Assembly (NCBI GenBank): GCA_023954495.1
Contig: JAMLIA010000023.1
Span: 1 to 42,901 of the forward strand
Direction of reading: 5' to 3'
Length of the DNA: 42,901 nucleotides
From: Thermomicrobiales bacterium
GTDB lineage: Bacteria > Chloroflexota > Chloroflexia > Thermomicrobiales > CFX8
Under the pieces are notes generated by a model that saw nothing but the letters and a program-made list of their open reading frames with translations, searched no databases and was not told the origin of the DNA. Shown piece after piece: positions 1 to 7,225 of this stretch (position 1 is its first letter; each line of letters starts with the position of its first letter). A program made the position numbers and the translations under genes.

Positions 1-1197
1 GCAGACCACACTGCGCAAGAGATTCCCGCTCTGCTCTGGGCCCGAATCAAACGCCTCCACCCACTGACGCTCTACCGAGCGATCGCGCTCGCCGTCGCCG
101 TCGCGATCATGGCGTCGCATCTTCACGCTGAGAGTACGGTCCGTGGTGAGCTGCTGGGAATCACGATTGCCCTGCTACATCTGATCGCTACCGCTGTCGT
201 GATCCGCCGCCTTCCGCGCCGGCTCACACCCGTCACGGCTGCAGCAGTGCTCATTGATGCGGCGGTGTGCGTGCTGCTGATCGGCACCAGTTATGGCTGG
301 CAAGGGCCATTCTGGCTCTACGGGCTGTCGGCAGTCTTCTGGCCAGCGTTCGTCATGCCGTTGGTCTGGGCGATCGTCTGGGTCGCGCTCTTTGATGCGG
401 CGATCCTGCTCACGAACCTTGACCGTATTCGATCGACATTCAACGACGGCTTCGGGGGCGACCTGGCAGCCCGACTGCTCATGGTCTTCCTCATCGCTGG
501 TGCGATCTCGCTGGCTGCGCGCATGATGGCGGCTGTACGCGTTCTGGCGACCGAGGCGGAACGCAATCGCATCGCCCGTGACCTGCACGACGGTGTCGGC
601 AAGACGCTCGGCGGCATCAGCCTGGAGGCGCGCTCGCTGGCGCAATGGATCGAGCGCGATCCAGTCGAGGCGCGCCGCCGCGCCCGCTACGTCACGCGCA
701 TCTCCGAACGCGCCGCGATGGAGGTCCGCGATGTCATCCGTAGCCTGCGCCAGACAGAGGCAACTGAGTATCTCCTGCCCGCCGTCACCAGCCTGCTCGA
801 AGAGTGGGACCAGCGTCGGCCGGAAACGCTCCACGTCCGCACCAATGGGCCGGATAATCCAGTGCCGATCCTGATTCACTCCGAGATTCTGCGCATGCTG
901 GAGGAGCTGCTGAGCAACGTCGAGCAGCACGCCGACGCGAAGAATGTCTGGGTTCGCCTTACACTGTCGTCGATGGCCGTCACGTTGTCGGTTCGCGACG
1001 ATGGCGTCGGCTTTGATCAGCGCTGGCTCGATCCATGGGCGGATGATGGACATTTCGGTCTGCTGGGTGCGCGCGAGCGCGCTACGATCATGGGTGGGCA
1101 TTTCGAGCTCGAGTCTGCGCCGAGAGTCGGGACTGAAGTGACCGTCGACATCCCCCTGACACCGCGAGAGGAGCGCCCCGTTCGTGTCCTTCGGTGA
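1..1197 (+). CDS. Sensor histidine kinase, NarL/LiaS type (5' end outside window)
   Basis: Membrane histidine kinase that would phosphorylate the response regulator encoded directly after it. The frame is open from base 1 with no GTG or TTG, and the first ATG (109) would cut through a hydrophobic helix, so the true start lies upstream. About six membrane helices fill the N-terminal part with little extracellular loop, which suggests sensing in or at the membrane. A HisKA_3 dimerisation box follows, with the phospho-accepting His in ARDLHDGVG (His160 counted from the ATG at 109). The ATPase domain shows the N box (LEELLSNVEQHA), RDDGVGFD and GHFGLLGARERA. The last 14 bases overlap the regulator gene, so the two are probably translationally coupled. 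The signal sensed cannot be told from sequence. Confidence 0.9.
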   Translation, partial: ADHTAQEIPALLWARIKRLHPLTLYRAIALAVAVAIMASHLHAESTVRGELLGITIALLHLIATAVVIRRLPRRLTPVTAAAVLIDAAVCVLLIGTSYGWQGPFWLYGLSAVFWPAFVMPLVWAIVWVALFDAAILLTNLDRIRSTFNDGFGGDLAARLLMVFLIAGAISLAARMMAAVRVLATEAERNRIARDLHDGVGKTLGGISLEARSLAQWIERDPVEARRRARYVTRISERAAMEVRDVIRSLRQTEATEYLLPAVTSLLEEWDQRRPETLHVRTNGPDNPVPILIHSEILRMLEELLSNVEQHADAKNVWVRLTLSSMAVTLSVRDDGVGFDQRWLDPWADDGHFGLLGARERATIMGGHFELESAPRVGTEVTVDIPLTPREERPVRVLR

Positions 1198-1906
1198 GAT
1201 CTCAACACCAACCACGGGGCAATCGCCCGTAAGTAAAGACGTCTATGCAACCGTCCCAGGTGAGGTGCGAGTCGTGATCGTCGACGACAACTTCGTCGTT
1301 CGACGCGGTCTGCAATCGAGCCTGGAGTTTGACCCGGAGATCGAAGTGATCGGTGAAGGAGCATCCGGCGACGAGGCAATTGAGCTGGCCCGCGACCTGG
1401 TGCCCGATGTCATCCTGATGGATATTCGTATGCCGGATCGTGACGGTATCTCCGCAACGGAAGTTATCAGCGATGAATCGCCAACGTCGAAAGTCCTGAT
1501 CCTGACGTGGTCTGAGGATCCCGAGCACTTGCGGAGTGCCGTACTGGCAGGTGCGAAAGGCTATCTCGTCCATGGACGGTTCTCCCCGGAGCGTCTCTCC
1601 GAGGCGGTCCACATCATCCACGAAGGCGGCGCGCTGATCACGCCGATGCTTGCGCCGGCGCTGCTCGAGTTCGTGCGCTCCAGCGCCCAGAGCGGCCGGA
1701 GTCGCACCGCCCCCGGCTCCGTGCTGACACCGCGCGAGCTGCAGGTGCTGGAGTTCATCGTCGCCGGCAAGTCGAATCGCGAGATCGCAGAACTCCTCTT
1801 CATTGAAGAGAAGACGGTCAAGAACCACATCAGCAACATCTACTCGAAACTACACCTGAAGAACCGCTACGAAGCCATCACCCGCGGCCGCGACCACCTG
1901 CGCTAG
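1184..1906 (+). CDS. NarL/FixJ-family response regulator
   Basis: Two-component transcription factor of 240 residues, partner of the upstream kinase. The receiver domain (about 28-145) has the acidic pair Asp34-Asp35 and the phospho-acceptor Asp80 in LMDIRMPDRDG. A C-terminal LuxR-type helix-turn-helix (about 180-238) begins LTPRELQVLEFIVAGKSNRE and contains the recognition helix EKTVKNHISNIYSKL. The start is the GTG at 1184, inside the last codons of the kinase gene, preceded by a GAGAGGAG ribosome site. The roughly 27 residues before the receiver domain are extra; a later start would be possible, but no better ribosome site is seen. The target genes are unknown. Confidence 0.92.
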   Translation: MSFGEISTPTTGQSPVSKDVYATVPGEVRVVIVDDNFVVRRGLQSSLEFDPEIEVIGEGASGDEAIELARDLVPDVILMDIRMPDRDGISATEVISDESPTSKVLILTWSEDPEHLRSAVLAGAKGYLVHGRFSPERLSEAVHIIHEGGALITPMLAPALLEFVRSSAQSGRSRTAPGSVLTPRELQVLEFIVAGKSNREIAELLFIEEKTVKNHISNIYSKLHLKNRYEAITRGRDHLR

Positions 1907-2074
1907 GAAACCCGGAAGGAACGATACTGGCGTGTGTTGTGGACGAGGCGGTGTCCGGGCGTTCGGCAGTCGGTTCTGGGCCAAATGGGCGTTCGCGATA
2001 AACCCCAACATTGGCTGCGTAGCCCAACACATGGCCCGGTTCGCAAGGCACTAGATTTGCGGAACGGATGCGGT

Positions 2075-2100
2075 GATGCAGGAGCGTATTGCATACGCCC
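2075..2100 (+). repeat. Copy 1 of a 26-bp dispersed palindromic repeat
   Basis: A 26-base unit beginning GATGCAGG and ending GCATACGCCC lies between the response regulator and the LCP gene. A second copy (21281-21306) matches at 22 of 26 positions and a third, inverted copy (21381-21406) is closer still. The core GCGTATTGCATACGC is itself palindromic. Small open frames across it look spurious. It resembles short intergenic repeats I recall from Chloroflexi genomes, which is recollection and not a search result. Confidence 0.7.
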
Positions 2101-2171
2101 GTTCAGGCTCACAACCCCGTTTGGGCAACGCCCTCCAACGTTGTGACCGCCGCACCAGTTCAGTGCGTGGC

Positions 2172-4250
2172 CTACGGACCGAACCGCGAGACAAGATCAT
2201 CGCCGACAGAGACGACGATGCCGGTGCCGCCGCTGCCAGGCACGACCGCTGAGGCGTCCAGACCCAGCTGGCGGGCAATGGCTTCCGCGGTCTCAGGGTC
2301 CGACACGTAGTCGTAAATGGTCGTCGTCGGCATCACGTTGACACCCATCTCCTGGGAGACCGTCGTGAATCCGGCGTCTTCGAGCAGGTTGGAAGCTATC
2401 GCGCCGCCGGTGTTGCTCGAGGTGTCGTCACGCACGATGATCGGGATGTCGAGGTTGCCGATCGCCGTGGAACTGGCCGCGGTGCTGCTCGTTGTCGATG
2501 TCGACGCAGCGCCGGCAGTCGTATCAGCTGTCTTCATCGGGAAGTACGTGTCGAACAAATCACCGGCGATATCCCAATCGAGCACCATGTAGAAGGCGTC
2601 CCCCTCGTACTCGGGGTTGTGTTCGACCAGCGCTCCCTCTTCCCAGAGGTTGACGCGGGCGATGTCGGCCGGGTCAATATCGCGAGCGAGGTTGGCCAGC
2701 GCCAGAAGCTGGTTGAAGCTCAGGTCGGTCGTGAACGAATCCCCCATGCTCTCAATCAGCGAACGCGCGTTGAGCAGGAGATCGACATTCAGCGTCGAGC
2801 CCTTTTCGCGCATGGCCATCAGCACCTGCTGCTGCCGTTCACTCCGGGCGATGTCGTTGTCACCGTGGCGCGTCCGCGCATAGCGCAGCGCGGTTTCGCC
2901 GTCCATCTTCTGCAGACCGGTCGGGAAGTAGACGCGGGTCAGGCCGAAGTCTTCAGACGGATACTGGTCGTCCTTGATCGGCGCATTAACATCAATGGTG
3001 ATGCCGCCGAGCGTATCGATGATCTTGCGGAACCCGGCGAAATCGACCGTTACAAAATAGTTGATCTGGATATTGAAATTGTACGAAATCGTCTCGGCCA
3101 GCAACGACGGGCCACCGCCGGTTCGCGCATCTTCGCCGTACGCGAACGCAGCGTTGATCTTTTCATCCCCATAGTCCGGAATCGTCACGAGCAGATCACG
3201 AGGAAGGCTCATCATCGAGACTTCTTTCGTGGCCGGATCGATACGCATGATGATGATCGAATCGGAGCGAGCCGGCTCTTCATCGCCGTTGCGGAAGTCA
3301 ATGCCGATCAGCAACAGGTTGATCGGGTCCTTTTCATCCCAGTTTGGCAGGTATTGCGCCAGCTGCTCCGTCGGTACGGCAACCGGTGTGCCCTGTTCGT
3401 TGACGGTGTAGAGCGTATACGGCGTCGGGTCGACATGGGCCTTGTCAAAGGCGTCATTAATCGCCAGCGCGATGTAGAGCACGTAGGCGAGAGCGGCGAT
3501 GACGAGCACACCAATGACGATGCCGAGCGCGATCAGCCAGCGCTTCCAGCGTCGCGGTCGCGACGGTTCGTCAATACCAACGCCGCCATCGTCCGGAGGG
3601 AGCGAACCGCCGCCCTGCGCCGCGCGTTGGCGGCGGACGGCGTCGGGCGTCAGAACAGTCACTGCGCCCGCCGCCACATCGGCTGCGGTATCGGCACCGG
3701 CTGACGCTTCCTGCGGCTCGGCTGGCTCTGCGACATCGCCGCGCTCGCGAGCAGCCGCTTCTTCGACGGATCGCACGACATCAGCATAGTCTTCGCTCCC
3801 GTCAGCCGCTTCGATGACCGTGGTGTCATCGCTGACCGCGTCGACATCCGGCAACTCGTCTGCCACTGCCACTGACTCATCAGCCTGCTCAGCGACTGCG
3901 ACGTCTTGGGCAACTGCGTCGTCAACGACCGGTTCCGGTGTCTCGTCGGCGTCATCGACAGCGGCAATCTCGTCCGGAGCATCAATCGCAGGTGCTTCAG
4001 CGACAGCCTCAGGCTCGTCGGCAGATTCTTCTGGGATGTCTTGTTCGACTGACTCTGGAGCAGCTGCGAAGTTGGGGATTTCGAAGGCTGCGGTATCGGT
4101 CCGCACCGAGTCGAACTCGGTCTCTCCCGAATCGGACAGCGCATCTGCCGCGTCATCAGCCGCGGCACGCCCACCGCGCCGGACCTGATAGGCCGGAACG
4201 GGTCGTCGTCGCGCCGGGCGCGGCGTCAGGATTATCTTGCGTTGGGGCAT
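2172..4250 (-). CDS. LytR-CpsA-Psr (LCP) family cell-wall glycopolymer ligase
   Basis: LCP proteins move undecaprenyl-linked glycopolymers onto peptidoglycan on the outer face of the membrane. The start chosen is the ATG at 4250, with GGAG six bases upstream; a longer frame runs to 4355 without such a site. Of 692 residues, the first ~235 are a cytoplasmic, very acidic Ala/Asp/Glu-rich tail after a short basic stretch. One membrane helix follows (about 237-263), then the LCP domain (about 309-470) with NLLLIGIDFR, the ARSDSI motif, SLPRDLLV and the Arg-rich RYARTRHGDNDIARSERQQQ. A Ser/Thr-rich linker leads to a C-terminal LytR_C-like domain (about 590-690). The long acidic tail is unusual and may be a partner-binding or phosphorylation region (inference). 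It is transcribed alone. Confidence 0.9.
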   Translation of the reverse strand: MPQRKIILTPRPARRRPVPAYQVRRGGRAAADDAADALSDSGETEFDSVRTDTAAFEIPNFAAAPESVEQDIPEESADEPEAVAEAPAIDAPDEIAAVDDADETPEPVVDDAVAQDVAVAEQADESVAVADELPDVDAVSDDTTVIEAADGSEDYADVVRSVEEAAARERGDVAEPAEPQEASAGADTAADVAAGAVTVLTPDAVRRQRAAQGGGSLPPDDGGVGIDEPSRPRRWKRWLIALGIVIGVLVIAALAYVLYIALAINDAFDKAHVDPTPYTLYTVNEQGTPVAVPTEQLAQYLPNWDEKDPINLLLIGIDFRNGDEEPARSDSIIIMRIDPATKEVSMMSLPRDLLVTIPDYGDEKINAAFAYGEDARTGGGPSLLAETISYNFNIQINYFVTVDFAGFRKIIDTLGGITIDVNAPIKDDQYPSEDFGLTRVYFPTGLQKMDGETALRYARTRHGDNDIARSERQQQVLMAMREKGSTLNVDLLLNARSLIESMGDSFTTDLSFNQLLALANLARDIDPADIARVNLWEEGALVEHNPEYEGDAFYMVLDWDIAGDLFDTYFPMKTADTTAGAASTSTTSSTAASSTAIGNLDIPIIVRDDTSSNTGGAIASNLLEDAGFTTVSQEMGVNVMPTTTIYDYVSDPETAEAIARQLGLDASAVVPGSGGTGIVVSVGDDLVSRFGP

Positions 4251-4562
4251 CCAGGTCTCCGGAGCATCAGCAACGTCCCGCCTTACGTGGAACCCAGACG
4301 AGACACGCCCGGGGCACCGGCACAGTACAGAGTGTTGATTGCTCACGCTTCCCAAGACGCATTCGGGAAGTATAACAGCGGGATAGGGTCGGCTCAGGCA
4401 TCGGCCCGATCTGTCCTTGACTCGCAGTCACGCGATGCAGTACTGTACGTACATAGCGTTGCCGAAATCCGATTGCAGGGCTTCCGGCGAACGCACGTGA
4501 CAATCGCGCATCCTGCGTTCGGTCACGCGATGGGGACGGATTGGAACGAGGGTACGACAAGC
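4251..4562. other. 312-base divergent intergenic region
   Basis: This gap separates the starts of the LCP gene (minus) and the dCTP deaminase gene (plus). A candidate sigma-70 promoter for the plus gene is listed separately. The deaminase frame stays open through most of the gap, but the encoded stretch has no family-like sequence and the ribosome site lies at its 3' end. No RNA gene or repeat was seen. Confidence 0.5.
4417..4446 (+). promoter_or_regulatory. Candidate sigma-70 promoter for dcd
   Basis: TTGACT (4417-4422) and TACTGT (4441-4446) are separated by 18 bases. The -35 matches the consensus at five of six positions; the -10 is weaker. It lies about 115 bases before the dcd start. 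No start-site data are available. Confidence 0.4.
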
Positions 4563-5168
4563 ATGATCCTTTCAGATCGTGATATCCGCGCCGCGATCGC
4601 GAGCGGCCGCATCAAAATTACGCCACAGCCCAACCTCGACGAGCATCTCGGTTCCGTCTCAATCGACTTCCGACTCGGCAACACATTCATGGTGTTCGAG
4701 CATTCGCGCTTCTCCTACATCGACCCGCGCCAGCCGCAGTCGATCGGCGAAGCGATGCGCACCATCGTCGTGTCCGACGACGAACCCTTCATTATGCAGG
4801 CGGGTGACTTCGCTCTCGCATCAACCGTCGAATCGCTGGAGCTGCCGGACGACCTGCTGGGTCGGCTGGAGGGGCGCTCGTCCATCGCACGGCTCGGTAT
4901 CACCGTTCACTCTACGGCCGCTGTCTTCGAGCCGGGCTGGGTTGGCACCGCGACGATGGAGCTGTCGAACCTCGGACGGATGGCCGTGGCGCTCTATCCG
5001 GGCATGCGCCTGTGCTCATTCACCTTCGAGACGGTGTCGTCGCCGGTCGAAACGCCATACCGCCTGAAGAAGGGCAACAAGTACGCCGGGCAACGTGACC
5101 CACGCGCCAGCATGCTCTCCGAGGAGCAATCGTCGCTAGCTGGTCACGCCAACGGAACGCACTCATAG
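4563..5168 (+). CDS. dcd: dCTP deaminase
   Basis: Cytoplasmic enzyme of pyrimidine nucleotide metabolism that deaminates dCTP to dUTP on the route to dTTP. The product has 201 residues, close to the usual 190-205. The trimeric dUTPase-like fold is marked by GSVSIDFRLG near residue 35, the EGRSSIARLGI phosphate-binding box, and TAAVFEPGWVGTATMELSN, whose Glu corresponds to the catalytic base of the family. Start at ATG 4563, with GAGGG ten bases before it; the frame is open further upstream but only this start gives the family N-terminus (MILSDRDI). Some members, such as the Methanocaldococcus jannaschii enzyme, also hydrolyse dUTP; motifs alone do not settle which kind this is. Confidence 0.93.
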   Translation: MILSDRDIRAAIASGRIKITPQPNLDEHLGSVSIDFRLGNTFMVFEHSRFSYIDPRQPQSIGEAMRTIVVSDDEPFIMQAGDFALASTVESLELPDDLLGRLEGRSSIARLGITVHSTAAVFEPGWVGTATMELSNLGRMAVALYPGMRLCSFTFETVSSPVETPYRLKKGNKYAGQRDPRASMLSEEQSSLAGHANGTHS

Positions 5169-5186
5169 AACGGAAAGGTCCGTGCC

Positions 5187-5390
5187 ATGCGATCTGTCCC
5201 TGAGCGCTTCGTGACCTATCGCCAGCAGCACGCGTCTGAACCGCGCCGCACACGCGGCTCACGTCGCAACCGCGCGCCACTGACGGCACCGCGTCGCTCA
5301 CCGCTGCGCCCGACGCCAGCCTGGTCACGCCGCTCGCAAGCCGAGCGCCGACCGGTGAGAAACCTCCATCGCTGCAACATCAACTGGTAA
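5187..5390 (+). CDS. Small Arg-rich hypothetical protein
   Basis: A 67-codon frame starts 18 bases after dcd and is preceded by a good ribosome site (GGAAAGG, eight bases before the ATG). The product is very basic, with about a quarter Arg, many Ser and Pro, and no predicted membrane helix. I do not recognise it. In GC-rich DNA such Arg/Pro-rich frames are often spurious; the ribosome site is the main argument for it. If real, it could be a small nucleic-acid-binding protein cotranscribed with dcd (inference). Confidence 0.3.
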   Translation: MRSVPERFVTYRQQHASEPRRTRGSRRNRAPLTAPRRSPLRPTPAWSRRSQAERRPVRNLHRCNINW

Positions 5391-5420
5391 CGCCCACGCA
5401 TCTACCGTCATGAATCGTCG

Positions 5421-5447
5421 ATTTGGCACCGGATTCGGCTGCCAAAT
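5421..5447. promoter_or_regulatory. Perfect inverted repeat upstream of the aldehyde dehydrogenase
   Basis: ATTTGGCA (5421-5428) and TGCCAAAT (5440-5447) are exact reverse complements separated by 11 bases. No T-run follows, and it lies just upstream of a possible promoter, so an operator seems likelier than a terminator. No regulator gene is next to it. Confidence 0.45.
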
Positions 5448-5480
5448 TGGCGTTTGCATGCCTATTCAATGATTGAGGAC

Positions 5481-5489
5481 TGATAGAAT
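5481..5489 (+). promoter_or_regulatory. Candidate extended -10 promoter for the aldehyde dehydrogenase
   Basis: TGATAGAAT fits the extended -10 pattern TGN-TANNNT and lies about 60 bases before the aldehyde dehydrogenase start. No convincing -35 is visible, as is common for extended -10 promoters. Confidence 0.35.
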
Positions 5490-5548
5490 AGACGTATCGA
5501 GTTGCAGCCGGGCGGAATAAAACCGCCGGGAGGGAGACAGGAAGACGC

Positions 5549-7009
5549 ATGGCCACTGAGACAGCAACTGCTGACTTCAAGCTGCTCATCGCGGGCAAGA
5601 TGGTTGACGCGGCGAGCGGCGAAACATTCGACGCCTATAATCCGGCGACGAACCAGGTCATCGCCAAGGTAGCCAAGGCCGGCACCGAGGATGTCGATCG
5701 CGCGGTCGCTGCTGCGCGCAAGGCGTTCGATGAGGGCACCTGGGCAAACTCCGCGCCGGCCGCGCGCGGACGCATTCTGCAGAAGATCGCCGACCGCATC
5801 CGTGAGCGCGCCGACGAGGTCGGTGAGCTGGAGAGCCGCAACACCGGCAAGCCGATCGCCCGCGCCAAGGGCGAGATCCTCGGCAGCGCGGCTGTCTTCG
5901 AGTACTACGCAGGTGCCGCCGACAAGTTCTACGGCGAGACGCTGCCACTGGGCGGCAACATCCTGAACACCACCTGGCGCGAGCCGGTCGGCGTCGCCGG
6001 CCAGATCGTGCCGTGGAACTTCCCATTCATGATGGCCGTCTGGAAGGTCGCACCGGCACTGGCCGCCGGCTGCACGGTCATCCTCAAGCCGGCCTCGAAC
6101 ACCCCGCTCTCGGCTGTCCTTCTCGGCGAGATCTGCTACGAGGCAGGTGTACCGGAAGGCGTCGTCAACGTGCTGCCGGGTCCGGGTGGCCTGATCGGCG
6201 AGCACATGTCGGCACACCCGCTGATCGACAAGATCGCCTTCACCGGCGAGACGGCGACAGGCGCAGCCATCCTGCGTGCATCGTCGGACACGATCAAGAA
6301 GGTATCGCTGGAGCTGGGCGGCAAGAGCCCGAACATCATCTTCGCCGATGCCGATCTGGAGAAGGCTGCCGCCGCCGCCGTCCCGGCCGCGTTCGGCAAC
6401 TCCGGCCAGGTCTGCACCGCCCGCACGCGACTGTTCGTCGGCTCGAAGGCCTACGACGATGTCATGCAGGTGCTGGTCGATCAGGCCGAGTCGTTCAAGG
6501 TCGGCGACCCGCTGGACGCCTCGACCTCGATGGGCCCGGTCATTTCGCGCAGCCAGTGGGATCGCGTCACCTCCTATGTCGACATCGGCAAGGACGAGGG
6601 CGCTGAGCTGATCTACGGTGGAGGCCGCCCGTCGTCGTTGGCCGAGGGCCACTTCATCCAGCCGACGATCTTCGGCCAGGTCTCGAACGACATGCGGATC
6701 GCCCGCGAGGAGATCTTCGGCCCGGTCCTGTCCGTCATCCCGTTCATGGACGAGGAAGACCTGATCCGCGAGGCAAACGCCAACGACTACGGTCTGGCAG
6801 GCTCGGTCTGGACGAAGGACATCGGCAAGGCGATGCGTGTGGCGAAGGCCCTGCGCACCGGCCAGGTCGCCATCAACTCCAACGGCGGCCCGGGCGTCTA
6901 TGGTCCGTTCGGCGGCTACAAGAAGTCCGGCCTCGGCCGCGAGCTCGGCATGCACGGCATGGAGCTGTACACCGAGATCAAGAACATCTACATGGACCTG
7001 AACCCGTAA
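5549..7009 (+). CDS. NAD(P)-dependent aldehyde dehydrogenase
   Basis: Cytoplasmic enzyme oxidising an aldehyde to the acid with NAD(P). Its 486 residues span the full family length. Visible active-site elements are the oxyanion Asn157 in PWNFP, FTGETATG for cofactor binding, the general-base Glu255 in LELGGKSP, and the nucleophile Cys289 in GQVCTA. EEIFGPVL and the C-terminal GGYKKSGLGRELG are also typical. The overall pattern is closest to betaine-aldehyde, aminobutyraldehyde or phenylacetaldehyde dehydrogenases, but the substrate cannot be assigned. The ATG at 5549 follows the Shine-Dalgarno sequence GGGAGGGAG. It is flanked by a candidate promoter with inverted repeat and a strong hairpin, so it probably forms its own transcript. 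Confidence 0.92.
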   Translation: MATETATADFKLLIAGKMVDAASGETFDAYNPATNQVIAKVAKAGTEDVDRAVAAARKAFDEGTWANSAPAARGRILQKIADRIRERADEVGELESRNTGKPIARAKGEILGSAAVFEYYAGAADKFYGETLPLGGNILNTTWREPVGVAGQIVPWNFPFMMAVWKVAPALAAGCTVILKPASNTPLSAVLLGEICYEAGVPEGVVNVLPGPGGLIGEHMSAHPLIDKIAFTGETATGAAILRASSDTIKKVSLELGGKSPNIIFADADLEKAAAAAVPAAFGNSGQVCTARTRLFVGSKAYDDVMQVLVDQAESFKVGDPLDASTSMGPVISRSQWDRVTSYVDIGKDEGAELIYGGGRPSSLAEGHFIQPTIFGQVSNDMRIAREEIFGPVLSVIPFMDEEDLIREANANDYGLAGSVWTKDIGKAMRVAKALRTGQVAINSNGGPGVYGPFGGYKKSGLGRELGMHGMELYTEIKNIYMDLNP

Positions 7010-7038
7010 ACAACGGGAACTCACAGCGTTCATTGAGA

Positions 7039-7064
7039 GGCCGGGGCCGTAATTGGCTCCGGCC
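7039..7064 (+). terminator. Hairpin terminator after the aldehyde dehydrogenase
   Basis: GGCCGGGGCC (7039-7048) pairs with GGCTCCGGCC (7055-7064) around a six-base loop: ten pairs including one G-T. It starts 30 bases after the stop codon. The following bases (TACTTGTG) give only a weak T-tract. Confidence 0.7.
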
Positions 7065-7225
7065 TACTTGTGACGTGTCGGCCTCCTCATTCAATCGCAG
7101 GGCAACTCCGTCGGTTGCGATCATGATGCAGCGGGCACGAGCGATTCCACGTCTCCAGACATGGAATACTTGACGTTGCCTTTCCTGATGGGCGAATGGC
7201 GCAGCAGCGACGACCTGGAGGACGG

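Noticed and set aside
2619-3704. A 361-codon open frame opposite the LCP gene
   Set aside because: Shadow of the LCP domain; no recognisable protein features.
5462-7033. A 523-codon open frame opposite the aldehyde dehydrogenase
   Set aside because: It mirrors a gene with full catalytic motifs; long antisense frames are expected in GC-rich coding DNA and its product has no family-like sequence.
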